A DNA stretch of 64,000 nt, taken from positions 496,001 through 560,000 of the forward strand of contig NZ_QVMN01000002.1 of NCBI RefSeq assembly GCF_010501075.1, read 5' to 3'. Below, in pieces: positions 34,306 to 42,478 of the stretch; positions within the stretch are counted from its first letter, which is position 1, and each line of letters opens with the position of its first letter. Origin of the DNA: Dysgonomonas sp. 25. GTDB taxonomy: Bacteria > Bacteroidota > Bacteroidia > Bacteroidales > Dysgonomonadaceae. Under the pieces are notes generated by a model. That model was not told the origin of the DNA. It was given only the letters and a program-made list of their open reading frames with translations, and ran no database searches. A program made the translations under genes and the position numbers.

Positions 34306-35040
34306 TTATAAACTGCAAACGCCATCGGACGAACAAGACTTGCCGCCTTTGGTTACATCTTTCTCACCTTTGGCTACGCCCGATTTCTCCCATTCGGCAA
34401 AAGATTCGGTCAGTATTCGCAAGTATTCTTCCGGCTCTACTGCGCCCTGTGTCACATATTTATTGTTGAACAGATAGAACGGGATATATTCGAGGTTCAG
34501 CCCGTTTTCGCTGTAATCCATATCCTTTTCTATCTCCGACAGGTATTTTTTGCTGTCGAGCATTTTCACTATTTCGTCCTCTTTTATTCCTGCTTCCGTA
34601 CCAATACGAACAAGCACTTTCCGATCGCTTACGCATTCGCCGTCGGTGAAGTAGGCTTTGAACAGTGCCGTTCCCACTTCGTTTTCTTTGCTGTGCACCT
34701 GCGCCAACTTTATCAACCTCAAGGCGTCGGAAGTATTGGTTACGACCAATTTGTCGAAGTTGAATTTTAATCCGGCATCGGCAGCCAATTGGGCAACCTT
34801 GGCGGCATCGCTTTTAGCCTCTTCGACCGAATAGCCGTGTGCCTCAGCGAAGTATTCGTAGAATGATTGGTTTCCTGCCGATTTAGGCAGAGCCGGATTC
34901 AGTTCGTAGCTGTACCAGACCAGCTTGATTTTGTCCCGGTGTGGGAATTGTGCCAACGCCGCTTCAAACTTTTTTTTGCCAATATAGCAATAAGGGCATG
35001 CTATATCAGACCACACTTCGACGATCATTTTATCGGACAT
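34306..35040 (-). CDS. DsbA/FrnE family oxidoreductase
   Basis: The 244-residue cytosolic thioredoxin-fold protein starts with IVEVWSDIACPYCYIGKKKFE, a CPYC active site at residues 15-18, followed by an inserted helical domain typical of FrnE-like proteins. It lacks a signal peptide. Likely roles are thiol-disulphide exchange or isomerisation; 2-hydroxychromene-2-carboxylate isomerase relatives share the fold. A cysteine-containing tail (GGKSCSSDGVCSL) is unusual and could bind metal or shuttle disulphides. Confidence 0.9.
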   Translation of the reverse strand: MSDKMIVEVWSDIACPYCYIGKKKFEAALAQFPHRDKIKLVWYSYELNPALPKSAGNQSFYEYFAEAHGYSVEEAKSDAAKVAQLAADAGLKFNFDKLVVTNTSDALRLIKLAQVHSKENEVGTALFKAYFTDGECVSDRKVLVRIGTEAGIKEDEIVKMLDSKKYLSEIEKDMDYSENGLNLEYIPFYLFNNKYVTQGAVEPEEYLRILTESFAEWEKSGVAKGEKDVTKGGKSCSSDGVCSL

Positions 35041-35071
35041 GATAACTTCCTTTCAATAATTTATTAACTTG

Positions 35072-36532
35072 TTATTTTGCAGGGATATTTTTCAGAACAT
35101 CTACCAATAGATCCCACCATTCGGCAACCGATGGTATATTCACGCGTTCGCCCGGAGAATGGGCTTCTGTAATCGTAGGGCCAAACGAAATCATATCCAG
35201 ATGTGGGTATTTCTCGAGGAATAATCCACATTCCAATCCGGCATGGATAGCCATTATCTTGGCATCTTTGCCGCCCGATAGCTTTTTGTACGATTCCTGT
35301 GCCACCTTCAATATCTTAGAGCTTGGATTCGGCTTCCAACCCGGATAACCGCCCGAAAATTCCATTTTCGCTTTTGCCAGCGTATATGCCGATTCGATTA
35401 CGTTGCCCAAGTCGGCTTTCAACGATTCGGTCGAACTGCGGATGCTTGTTTTGACTTCGATTGTATTATTTTCTTTCATCTTCACCGATGCCAGATTCGA
35501 CGATGTTTCCACCAAGCCGGGAATGTCGTGGCTCATGCCGTACACCCCGTGCGGACTTACGTATAAGGCATTCAGCAGATTGTTCTTTGTCTCGTTGTCT
35601 ATAATGGTAGCAGGCGCTTGAGTTGATTCTACCGTCAGCTTCACACCCGGATCTACCGCTTTCAATTCCGCTTCTACCTCTGCCGCTAAAATGTTGGCTG
35701 CCACGGCAACGCTTTCTTTCTTGTTATATGGTACGCCTGCAATAGCATATGCTTCGCGCGGAATGGCATTGTGCAGGTTGCCACCGTTGAACTCGGCCAA
35801 CACCAGCGAATATTCCTTGTTCAGCGTCCAAAGGAAGCGGTCGAGTATTTTGTTGGCATTGCCTAATCCTTTGTGGATTTCCGAGCCGGAATGGCCTCCG
35901 CTTAGTCCGTTTACCTGCGCTTTGAACCAGAAATAATCTTTCGGTGCCGCTTCGGGTTTATAGGTGAATGTGATAGTTGCCACCTTTCCTCCGGCGCAAC
36001 CGATATAGATTTCACCCACTTCTTCGGTATCTAAATTGAGTAGGATTTCGCCTGTCAGGAAGTCATTATTCAATGCGTAAGCCCCTGTCAGACCTGTTTC
36101 CTCGTCTACGGTGAACAGGCATTCCAGCTTAGGATGCACCATGTCATCGGCAGCCAATACGGCTAAAGCCGCAGCCACGCCGATTCCGTTGTCGGCTCCT
36201 AAAGTGGTTCCCTTAGCTTTTAGCCAATCGCCGTCGATATAAGTTTCTATCGGATCTTTGTCGAAATCGTGTACCGTATCGTTATTTTTCTCGCACACCA
36301 TATCCACGTGTCCTTGCAGGATAACCGTAGGGCGGTTTTCCATTCCTTTGCTTGCGGGTTTTGTTATCAACACATTGCCAGCCTCGTCTTTCTTGGTTTC
36401 TAAACCGTGTTTTTTAGCAAAATCGAGCAGGTAAGCGATGATTTTCTCTTCTTTCTTAGACGGATGCGGTATTTGGCAAATCTCGTAAAAATAGTTCCAA
36501 ACAGCTGTTGGCTTTAAATCTTTTATAGTCAT
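35072..36532 (-). CDS. pepD: aminoacyl-histidine dipeptidase
   Basis: The 486-residue M20-type metallopeptidase hydrolyses carnosine-like and other dipeptides. VILQGHVDMVCEKN and GTTLGADNGIGVAAAL carry metal-binding His and Asp, FTVDEETGLTGAY the catalytic Glu, and IHAGLECGLFLEKYP and SFGPTITEAHSPGERV the later ligands. The lid domain lies between about 205 and 390. No signal peptide. Length is normal for PepD. Confidence 0.96.
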   Translation of the reverse strand: MTIKDLKPTAVWNYFYEICQIPHPSKKEEKIIAYLLDFAKKHGLETKKDEAGNVLITKPASKGMENRPTVILQGHVDMVCEKNNDTVHDFDKDPIETYIDGDWLKAKGTTLGADNGIGVAAALAVLAADDMVHPKLECLFTVDEETGLTGAYALNNDFLTGEILLNLDTEEVGEIYIGCAGGKVATITFTYKPEAAPKDYFWFKAQVNGLSGGHSGSEIHKGLGNANKILDRFLWTLNKEYSLVLAEFNGGNLHNAIPREAYAIAGVPYNKKESVAVAANILAAEVEAELKAVDPGVKLTVESTQAPATIIDNETKNNLLNALYVSPHGVYGMSHDIPGLVETSSNLASVKMKENNTIEVKTSIRSSTESLKADLGNVIESAYTLAKAKMEFSGGYPGWKPNPSSKILKVAQESYKKLSGGKDAKIMAIHAGLECGLFLEKYPHLDMISFGPTITEAHSPGERVNIPSVAEWWDLLVDVLKNIPAK

Positions 36533-36902
36533 GTTATTATAGTGTATTTATTGATTTAGTTCAATGCTTTATTATTAATCTGGCATAATCAAAACAAGTT
36601 TTGTTTCTGCTCTTGCTACTTCGGACGTTCTTTTATATTTAGACGCATAGCCCAAACAAATATACATTTTATTTTCATACATCTTTTCTTCCATAAATAA
36701 AATATATCATAAAACAATCTTGTCTATAATCTGATTGAATGAATAAAATGATACTTTGCACTCCTAAATTAACGGATTTTCTGCTTTGTTTTCTTACTTT
36801 TTGTTTATATTTGTTCGCATCAAATTACCAGATAAGCATGAAAAACAATGATGCCGAGGCTATTAATCGAATCACTTGTGTTATCTCTATAATCCTGTCA
36901 AG
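36533..36902. other. spacer with a rightward promoter
   Basis: This AT-rich divergent region contains the promoter at 36785-36813 and no supported gene. A 23-codon frame (36838-36909) overlaps the rhodanese start but has nothing to commend it. Confidence 0.5.
36785..36813 (+). promoter_or_regulatory. probable promoter of the rhodanese gene
   Basis: TTTG (36785-36788) and TATATTTG (36806-36813) with a 17-base spacer fit the consensus. Confidence 0.6.
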
Positions 36903-37205
36903 ATGGTAACAGTTGAATGTATAAATATACAACAGGCTAAAGAAATATTATCCACCGGGGATGCTCTCCTGCTGGATATTCGTGATAAAGAGGATTACGA
37001 AGAAGATTACGATCCTGTATCCTATCATCTGACTAATGAAAATATCAAGGCTTTTATTCGCGATACACCGAAAACAAAACCGTTGATAGTTATGTGCTAC
37101 CACGGAATCAGTAGCCGTCAGGTTGCCCAATACTTGGTAAATGAGGGATTTGAAAAAATATACAGTCTGATTGGCGGCTATGAGTTGTGGAAAAATGATA
37201 TGTAA
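36903..37205 (+). CDS. rhodanese domain protein (GlpE-like)
   Basis: The 100-residue single-domain sulfurtransferase has ALLLDIRDKEDYEEDY and the active-site loop VMCYHGISSRQVAQYL, with the catalytic Cys in CYHGxS as in GlpE. It transfers sulfane sulphur, for example from thiosulfate to cyanide or thioredoxin. The start is the ATG at 36903; a TTG 27 bases upstream is in frame but less likely. Confidence 0.93.
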   Translation: MVTVECINIQQAKEILSTGDALLLDIRDKEDYEEDYDPVSYHLTNENIKAFIRDTPKTKPLIVMCYHGISSRQVAQYLVNEGFEKIYSLIGGYELWKNDM

Positions 37206-37324
37206 ACTGACTTTATTTTGTTAAAATGATTTTCATTTGAACTAAAGTTAATATATTTGTCTTCTTTTTGATTGAAAAATAAAAAGTATAACTAAATAAT
37301 ATATCCTATCAATATAGAATAAAA

Positions 37325-39172
37325 ATGCAAGATAATGTTAAAATCAAAGACGTCAACGATATTGTAATACGCTTCTCCGGCGACTCCGGCGATGGTATGC
37401 AGTTGACAGGGACTATCTTCTCCAATCTTTCGGCGATTTTCGGGAACGAGATTTCTACTTTTCCTGATTTTCCGGCCGAAATACGTGCTCCACAAGGGAC
37501 ATTGTCAGGCGTTTCGGGCTTTCAGGTGCATATCGGTAAAGGAATATACAATTCCGGCGATAAGACTGATGTGCTTGTTGCCATGAACCCTGCTGCCCTG
37601 AAAGTGAATACGAAGCATCTGAAAAAGGATTCGGTCATTATAATAGATACCGATTCATTTGAGAAAAAGGACTTGGAAAAAGCCTTGTTCACGACGGACG
37701 ATCCTTTTCTCGAGTTAGGGTTGACTACGCAACCGCTCATCGCTGTGCCTATCTCGGGATTGACGCGCGATAGCCTCGCCGATTTCGAGCTGGATATGAA
37801 ATCGCGTATGCGATGCAAGAATATGTTTGCGCTCGGCTTGGTTTGCTGGTTGTTCAACCGCCCGGTGGATGTGGCTAATAATATGCTGTCGGCTAAATTC
37901 TCCAAGAATCCGACGGTTGCCGAAGCCAATCTGAAAGTGTTGGCGGATGGATTCAATTACGGACAAAACCGCGATATGACTGTGCCGACCTACCGTGTGG
38001 AAACAGTGAATGTCGAAAAAGGTTTCTATATCGACGTGAACGGTAATACCGCAGCAGCATACGGATTGATAGCTGCTTCCGAAAATTCGGGTAAGCCTTT
38101 GTTTTTGGGTTCATATCCGATTACACCGGCGACAGATATTCTGCACGAACTGGTGAAATTCAAACAATTAGGTGTAAAAGCCATTCAGGTAGAAGACGAA
38201 ATTGCCGGAATTTGTACCGCTATCGGAGCCAGTTTTGCCGGTTCGTTGGGCGTTACTACTACATCGGGTCCGGGCTTAGCCCTCAAAAGCGAGGCGTTGG
38301 GATTGGCCGTTATGGCCGAATTGCCTTTGGTTGTAGTAGATGTGCAACGCAGTGGCCCGTCGACAGGTATGCCTACCAAATCGGAACAGACCGACCTTCG
38401 TCAGGCGCTATATGGACGGAACGGCGAAAGCCCGCTTGTGGTGGTAGCTGCATCCAGTCCTACCGATTGTTTCGATATGGCTTATTGGGCTGCTAAAATT
38501 GCGATGGAACACATTACGCCTGTTATCCTGCTTACGGATGGCTATATTGCAAACGGTTCGTCTGCGTGGCGTATTCCTGATATGAGCAAATATCCGCCGA
38601 TCGTACCGCACGATGTGACACAATATAAAGGTGACAACTGGCGGGCTGCCATCCGCGACGAGGAAACATTGGCTCGCTATTGGGCCGAGGCCGGTATAAA
38701 AGGCTTTACGCACCGCACGGGAGGATTGGAGCGCGACTACGAAACGGGTGCTATTTCGACCGATGCGGATAATCACCAGAAGATGACGGATATCCGTCAG
38801 GCAAAAGTTGATAAGGTAGCCGATTATATCCCCGAATTGGAAGTGATAGGTGACGAAAGCGCCGAGCTCCTTGTTGTGGGGTGGGGTGGTACTTACGGAC
38901 ACTTGCGTGATGCTGTGGAACAAATGAACAAAGCAGGCAAAAAAGTGGCTTATGCGCATTTGCGGTTTATCAGTCCGTTACCGAAGAATACCGAGCAGGT
39001 ATTGAAAAAATATAAGAAAGTGATTGTTGCCGAGCAGAATAACGGGCAATTGGCAGATTATCTGATGGGAAAAATCGAAGGCTTGAAACTGATACCATAT
39101 AATAAGGTGGAAGGGCAACCGTTCGAAGTAGCCGATTTGATAGATGCTTTTACAAAACAATTGGAGGATTAA
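37325..39172 (+). CDS. korA: 2-oxoglutarate:ferredoxin oxidoreductase, gamma-alpha fusion subunit
   Basis: The 615-residue protein fuses the gamma domain (about 1-190, IRFSGDSGDGMQLTGTIF ... TFPDFPAEIRAPQGTLSGVSGFQVH) to the alpha domain (about 210-615, AAYGLIAASENSGKPLFLGSYPITPATDILHEL, QVEDEIAGICTAIGASFAG, TTTSGPGLALKSEALGLAV). With KorB it converts 2-oxoglutarate and CoA to succinyl-CoA, passing electrons to ferredoxin, or runs in reverse. A TATATTTG -7 element is at 37252-37259. korB follows after four bases. Confidence 0.95.
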   Translation: MQDNVKIKDVNDIVIRFSGDSGDGMQLTGTIFSNLSAIFGNEISTFPDFPAEIRAPQGTLSGVSGFQVHIGKGIYNSGDKTDVLVAMNPAALKVNTKHLKKDSVIIIDTDSFEKKDLEKALFTTDDPFLELGLTTQPLIAVPISGLTRDSLADFELDMKSRMRCKNMFALGLVCWLFNRPVDVANNMLSAKFSKNPTVAEANLKVLADGFNYGQNRDMTVPTYRVETVNVEKGFYIDVNGNTAAAYGLIAASENSGKPLFLGSYPITPATDILHELVKFKQLGVKAIQVEDEIAGICTAIGASFAGSLGVTTTSGPGLALKSEALGLAVMAELPLVVVDVQRSGPSTGMPTKSEQTDLRQALYGRNGESPLVVVAASSPTDCFDMAYWAAKIAMEHITPVILLTDGYIANGSSAWRIPDMSKYPPIVPHDVTQYKGDNWRAAIRDEETLARYWAEAGIKGFTHRTGGLERDYETGAISTDADNHQKMTDIRQAKVDKVADYIPELEVIGDESAELLVVGWGGTYGHLRDAVEQMNKAGKKVAYAHLRFISPLPKNTEQVLKKYKKVIVAEQNNGQLADYLMGKIEGLKLIPYNKVEGQPFEVADLIDAFTKQLED

Positions 39173-39176
39173 GACA

Positions 39177-40211
39177 ATGACAAAGATAGATGCAGAAACA
39201 TTGAGATATCAACCGAAAGATTATAAAAGCGACCAATATGTGCGCTGGTGTCCGGGTTGTGGCGATCATGCCTTGCTTAGCTGCTTGCACAAAGCTATGG
39301 CGCAATTGAATATAGAACCGCACGAAACGGCTGTGATTTCGGGAATCGGTTGTTCGTCCCGTTTACCTTATTATATGAATACCTATGGCTTTCATACCAT
39401 TCATGGGCGTGGGGCGGCAGTAGCTACCGGGGTGAAAACGGCTAAACCCGAGTTGTCTGTATGGCTTACGACGGGCGACGGCGACTGTCTGGCCATCGGT
39501 GGTAACCACTTTATACACATGGTGCGCCGGAATATCGACATCAATGTGTTGTTGATGAATAACAAGATATACGGTCTGACCAAAGGACAATATTCGCCGA
39601 CGAGTGAGCGTGGTTCGAAAACTAAATCGTCGCCTTTTGGTACAGTAGAAGATCCGTTCCGCCCGATCGAACTGGCGCTGGGTGCGCGGGGAACATTCTT
39701 TGCCCGCTGTATCGATGTGGACTTGTCGAACGCAACCGACGTATTGGTTGCTGCCGCCAAGCATAAAGGGACATCGGTGGTGGAAGTGTTGCAGAATTGT
39801 GTCATCTTTAATAATAATGTACACAAGAGCGTGACCGATAAGGCCTCGAAAATAGAAAATACCATCCTCCTGAAACATGGAGAGAAAATGCTTTTCGGAC
39901 AGGACAATTCCAAAGGTCTTGTGCTCGATGGCTGGAATATCAAGGCCGTGACAATCGGTCAGGATGGCTATACGCTGGATGATGTCTTGGTGCACGATGC
40001 GCATACACAAGACAGTGCTTTACACATGAAGCTCGGACTGATGTCGCCCGAAGATAATGGCTTGCCGTTGGCTTTGGGGGTTATCCGCGATGTGGAGGCA
40101 TTGGTGTACGACGAAGAGGTGACTAAGCAGATAAAAACTATACAGGCGAAAGATCCTGTGCGTACATTGACCAATTATCTGATGACAAAAGATGTATGGG
40201 AGGTAAAATAA
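39177..40211 (+). CDS. korB: 2-oxoglutarate:ferredoxin oxidoreductase, beta subunit
   Basis: The 344-residue subunit binds thiamine diphosphate and an iron-sulphur cluster. VRWCPGCGDHALL is the N-terminal Cys motif, GIGCSSRLPYYM and HGRGAAVATGVKTAKPELSVWLTTGDGDCLAIGGNHF the TPP-binding region, and LLMNNKIYGLTKGQYSPTS the family signature. The ATG at 39177 avoids the 29-base overlap implied by an earlier start. It overlaps the next gene by 16 bases. Confidence 0.95.
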   Translation: MTKIDAETLRYQPKDYKSDQYVRWCPGCGDHALLSCLHKAMAQLNIEPHETAVISGIGCSSRLPYYMNTYGFHTIHGRGAAVATGVKTAKPELSVWLTTGDGDCLAIGGNHFIHMVRRNIDINVLLMNNKIYGLTKGQYSPTSERGSKTKSSPFGTVEDPFRPIELALGARGTFFARCIDVDLSNATDVLVAAAKHKGTSVVEVLQNCVIFNNNVHKSVTDKASKIENTILLKHGEKMLFGQDNSKGLVLDGWNIKAVTIGQDGYTLDDVLVHDAHTQDSALHMKLGLMSPEDNGLPLALGVIRDVEALVYDEEVTKQIKTIQAKDPVRTLTNYLMTKDVWEVK

Positions 40212-40753
40212 GATTCGTATTGCTGTTTGCGTTGCTTTCTTTTTTTGTCCCGGAAGCATATTCGCAGGCCTGCGGAGGTGGAACGTTTACTTTCTGCTTC
40301 TATATGCCGCAGGGGACAAATGTAGACGAGATGACTTACAACGTTTACCGGCTAAACTCGGAAAAGGAAATCGATGAATTTCGGTTCGCTTATGTCGATC
40401 GCCAGTTAGATTTAGAGCGCGGTTCGGTCATTGATAACAGTATCATCGATAAATTCCTGAAAGAACATCCCGATGTAGCGGAGTTTTATTTGTATAAAAA
40501 TCCGGATCCCGATGGCTTCCCGTATCTCAAAGGGCGCGATCCTGCCGCTTCGCAGGTTGTCCGCGACGGGAAACTGGAATTTATGACAATCGAGACAGGT
40601 TATACACCTTGCATACTGAAAGTGAATTATGGCGCAAGCTATTTTTATGTGGTAGCCAATCTGTATGGCGGCTGCAACCGTACGACGGAAATTGTTGTGC
40701 GCGACAATGGTACTGCCGTAGTCGTTATTCCAAAGGATTACCGGGAAGATTGA
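40196..40753 (+). CDS. secreted protein of unknown function
   Basis: The 185-residue protein has a signal peptide (about 1-24, VPEAYSQ) and a mature region starting ACGGGTFTFCFYMPQ, with five cysteines including one near the C-terminus in YGGCNRTTE. The strands suggest a small beta-sandwich. I recognise no family. It overlaps korB by 16 bases, which hints at coupled translation, though a periplasmic role would be unrelated to Kor. Confidence 0.72.
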   Translation: MGGKIRFVLLFALLSFFVPEAYSQACGGGTFTFCFYMPQGTNVDEMTYNVYRLNSEKEIDEFRFAYVDRQLDLERGSVIDNSIIDKFLKEHPDVAEFYLYKNPDPDGFPYLKGRDPAASQVVRDGKLEFMTIETGYTPCILKVNYGASYFYVVANLYGGCNRTTEIVVRDNGTAVVVIPKDYRED

Positions 40754-40800
40754 GTGGGATGCAGAATCGTAGCAAATAAGCAGTTTATCTGAACTATATA

Positions 40801-40838
40801 AAAACGGTAAGAGCAATTTTTTGCTTTTACCGTTTTTT
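40801..40838 (+). terminator. terminator of the kor operon
   Basis: AAAACGGTAAgAGCAA and TTGCTTTTACCGTTTT form a long stem with a short T-rich loop and a T run, about 50 bases after the stop at 40753. Confidence 0.85.
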
Positions 40839-40905
40839 GTATTTGCCTTTCTTTCAGCTATAAAATTCAATTTCTGTAAATGATGAAAATAAACCGGAAT
40901 AAAAA

Positions 40906-40936
40906 TTTGCAAAAAAGAAAAATCGCATTATCTTTG
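40906..40936 (+). promoter_or_regulatory. tRNA promoter
   Basis: TTTG (40906-40909) and TATCTTTG (40929-40936) with a 19-base spacer lie just before tRNA-Gly, a near-perfect consensus. Confidence 0.85.
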
Positions 40937-40947
40937 CATTCGCTAAC

Positions 40948-41020
<73 letters not shown>

Positions 41021-41021
41021 C

Positions 41022-41049
41022 AAATGTGACAACGGTCACATTTTTTTTT
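41022..41049 (+). terminator. hairpin with T run between the two tRNA genes
   Basis: AAATGTGAC and GTCACATTT form a nine-pair perfect stem with the loop AACG, continuing into a run of nine T bases. It starts one base after the tRNA-Gly end and ends 11 bases before tRNA-Leu. Confidence 0.8.
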
Positions 41050-41060
41050 CGAAAAGAAAA

Positions 41061-41144
41061 GCGCACGTGGTGGAATTGGTAGACACGCTACTTTGAGGGG
41101 GTAGTGGGCGTAAGCCTGTGTGAGTTCGAGTCTCGTCGTGCGCA
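41061..41144 (+). tRNA. tRNA-Leu (GAG anticodon)
   Basis: The 84-base gene has acceptor arms GCGCACG / CGTGCGC plus discriminator A, a long variable arm of class II type (GGGCGTAAGCCT), anticodon stem CTACT / GGTAG around TTGAGGG and T-arm GAGTTCGAGTCTC. The anticodon reads GAG, decoding CUU/CUC. Confidence 0.94.
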
Positions 41145-41157
41145 CTGAAAGGATTTC

Positions 41158-41180
41158 AAAAGGATTGGAATCCTTTTTTT
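41158..41180 (+). terminator. terminator after tRNA-Leu
   Basis: AAAGGAT and ATCCTTT pair around TGGA, followed by a T run, 13 bases after the tRNA end. Confidence 0.65.
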
Positions 41181-41200
41181 ATTTTACGGATTTCTTGTTT

Positions 41201-41665
41201 TTAAGACGGACGCTTTTTCGCCTTCAAAGAAATGATACTATCATTCCGGCTGATAGAAAAAATCTTCGGTATACAGCTGCTCGGGTGAAAGGTCGGACGG
41301 CGGCACTCCCCCCGGTATGTGATAGAATCCACTAAAAAGATTATTTCATCTTCCTTACTGAAATTATACTTTCCGTATACACTTCTGAAGCAATCGTTGC
41401 CGCAGGGGGCGCTGTAATAGCTGATGAAATTGGCAGAATCCACAAAGTTGACAAAATTCCCGTAATGATATTTTCCTTCCGGCAAAACAGGAATAGCTGT
41501 TAAAGTGTACTCTGTTGTTGCAAAATCCAAGCATAATAGCTGGCTGGTGTGCCAGCATGTTTCGTTGAGGTAATTTGCTGGTTTTGTGCTCTCTTCATTT
41601 TTGCTTTGGTGGTTGCACGAAACAAAAGCAAATACGAGAATAGATAGGGCGAAAAAGTATTTCAT
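41201..41665 (-). CDS. small lipoprotein of unknown function
   Basis: The 154-residue protein has a lipoprotein signal (Cys17 in LVFAFVSCNHQ) and a mature domain with several cysteines (CWHTSQLLCLDF, APCGNDCFRSVYGKYNF, YRGECRRPTF), probably disulphide-bonded in the periplasm. I recognise no family. It is alone, convergent with the tRNA genes. Confidence 0.75.
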   Translation of the reverse strand: MKYFFALSILVFAFVSCNHQSKNEESTKPANYLNETCWHTSQLLCLDFATTEYTLTAIPVLPEGKYHYGNFVNFVDSANFISYYSAPCGNDCFRSVYGKYNFSKEDEIIFLVDSITYRGECRRPTFHPSSCIPKIFSISRNDSIISLKAKKRPS

Positions 41666-41965
41666 GTCGTTTTATAAAAAAGAATTTTACTCGTAGATAT
41701 GTTTTTTATGAAAATTCCATAAAAATATAGATAAAAGTTCCTATATCCTAAGATTTTTATTACTTTTATCCCTCGTTATTGTAGCAGTATTGTTTTGTTA
41801 CCATAACACCGAAGTTAACCCTGAAATAACCAACCTTGTAGTATTTGTTTATCCTTTTGTGATAAATGGAAGGATAGAGATTTGTAATATAGAAATCTAA
41901 TTTTTGTATTAACGCTGTTAGCGTACAGCAAATAATAACTTTTATTATTATATATGTATTAACCC
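41666..41965. other. AT-rich spacer before the 3-keto-sugar/Tat cluster
   Basis: I see no gene and no repeat of the known families here. AT-rich promoter-like stretches exist (for example TTTTGTATTAACGCTG at 41901-41920), but none fits the consensus well. Confidence 0.5.
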
Positions 41966-42457
41966 ATGAATAAACAAACATCTTATTCAAACTCTCAAAC
42001 ATTCTGGCTTGTAGCCTTACGCGTACTTATAGGATGGCATTTTTTATACGAAGGTCTTGTGAAAATATTAAGTCCGGGTTGGAGTGCTTATCCTTATCTG
42101 ATGGATTCAAAAGGCTTTATGTCAGGTGTATTCGAATCCATTGCGATGAATCCGGATTTGTTAACAGTAACTAATTATGCCAATATGTATGGCCTGGCGA
42201 TTATTGGTCTGGCACTTATCATTGGCTGTTTCTCCCGTTACGCATCCATCGCAGCAATTGTTTTCTTAGCCATGTATTACCTTTCGCATCCGCCTTTTAT
42301 CGGAGCCGATTATATGATGCCTAACGAAGGATCGTACTTGTGGGTAGATAAAAACCTGATCGAAATGGTTGCCGTCATAGTACTTATTTGTTTCCCTACC
42401 TCACACATTATAGGTGTCGACAGATTAATATTCAAACCTAAAAAAAGCATTGCATAA
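41966..42457 (+). CDS. DoxX-family membrane protein
   Basis: The 163-residue protein has four membrane segments with the DoxX start ALRVLIGWHFLYEGLVKILSPGW and a later YANMYGLAIIGLALIIGCFSRYASIAA and IEMVAVIVLICF. DoxX proteins are linked to quinone or thiosulfate oxidation in some species. It heads the cluster of Tat-exported oxidoreductases and could pass electrons from them into the membrane (inference). Confidence 0.88.
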   Translation: MNKQTSYSNSQTFWLVALRVLIGWHFLYEGLVKILSPGWSAYPYLMDSKGFMSGVFESIAMNPDLLTVTNYANMYGLAIIGLALIIGCFSRYASIAAIVFLAMYYLSHPPFIGADYMMPNEGSYLWVDKNLIEMVAVIVLICFPTSHIIGVDRLIFKPKKSIA

Positions 42458-42478
42458 CCAGCATAGATATATTCACAT

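Noticed and set aside
36838-36909. 23-codon frame overlapping the rhodanese start
   Set aside because: Its composition carries no regulatory bias and no terminator/antiterminator pair accompanies it, unlike the leader at 3712.
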